Below, piece by piece: positions 63,628 through 64,000 of a stretch of DNA of 64,000 nt; position 1 is the first letter of the stretch; each line of letters begins with the position of its first letter. The stretch covers positions 620,001 to 684,000 of the forward strand of contig NC_060970.1 of NCBI RefSeq assembly GCF_910589235.1, in the 5' to 3' direction. Position numbers and translations under genes: made by a program. Source of the DNA: Vespa crabro (Eukaryota; Arthropoda; Insecta; Hymenoptera; Vespidae). Below the pieces are notes generated by a model. That model had not been told where the DNA came from. It was given only the letters and a program-made list of their open reading frames with translations, and ran no database searches.

Positions 63628-64000
63628 GTATCGATAATAGTAAAATTAACGATAATAACGATAATAAGGATCATATAATCAACAATAATAATAACGAATA
63701 TAATAATAATATTAACACTAACTATAATAATAGAACTAACTCCATTAAGGATAATAATAATAATGATTATAACGATAATAACAATTATAACTACAATAAG
63801 GATAATAACAATTGTAATGATAATTACGGTATTGATGATCATAATAACGATAATAACGATTATAATAATAATAACGATATAAACAATAATAACGACAATT
63901 TCGACAGTAACATTAATATAGATAATAATTACTAAACTAATAAGAACGTTATAAATGGTAATAATTATAATAATAACGATAATAGTAATAATGAAAATAT
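62866..64000 (+). repeat. AATAACGAT/AAT simple-repeat array to window end
   Basis: Matrix in the usual orientation, with pure AAT runs at about 63019-63078 and 63578-63626. It continues beyond the window. No gene is seen. Confidence 0.93.

Overview
This looks like a gene-poor, repeat-dominated stretch of an arthropod genome, most likely an insect and probably heterochromatic. No host gene, tRNA, rRNA or CRISPR array could be supported. The organism call rests on the R1-clade non-LTR retrotransposons (a largely arthropod clade), a piggyBac-like MITE and a Ty3/gypsy relic. Naming an order (Hymenoptera is my guess) would go beyond the sequence.

The matrix, about two thirds of the window, is a diverged simple repeat: a 9-bp unit AATAACGAT mixed with AAT. 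It runs in one orientation nearly throughout, at 1-13310, 16335-21175, 24276-25361, 29058-30965, 32263-37771, 42567-42880, 46393-49180, 49904-50960, 50990-53510, 58113-59285 and 62866-64000. One short stretch (about 29337-29715) is inverted. The unit has a stop in only one of six frames, so the long Ile/Thr/Val/Asn/Leu-rich reading frames are artefacts. The matrix also has larger-scale order: a block near 320-1850 recurs at 9850-11570, and a unit of roughly 1.5 kb recurs at 20.2-24.8, 24.8-29.3 and 33.0-34.4 kb.

Into or between these arrays lie: a 341-bp tandem satellite with three-monomer higher-order periodicity (13330-16330); an internally deleted Ty3/gypsy element with two LTRs (21506-24160); four decayed R1-clade copies (25362-29057, 30966-32262, 37772-41815, 53511-58112); two decayed RTE-like copies (42881-46392, 59286-62865); a piggyBac-like MITE (49181-49903) with a fragment of it at 50961-50989; and a non-repetitive island of unknown origin (41816-42566). 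All seven coding mobile elements lie on the minus strand.

The genes do not work together as a pathway; all are relics. The R1 copies show the two-ORF plan, with gag-like ORF1 and endonuclease plus reverse transcriptase in ORF2, and a conserved ATGA stop/start overlap between them. Each copy has lost catalytic residues. Copy A can be compared with a related uninterrupted repeat unit at 20.8 kb, which reveals a 13-bp target-site duplication inside the repeat. The points most worth following are therefore structural: R1 insertion into this satellite, the hierarchical organisation of the satellite, and the co-duplication of microsatellite with the RTE-like element.
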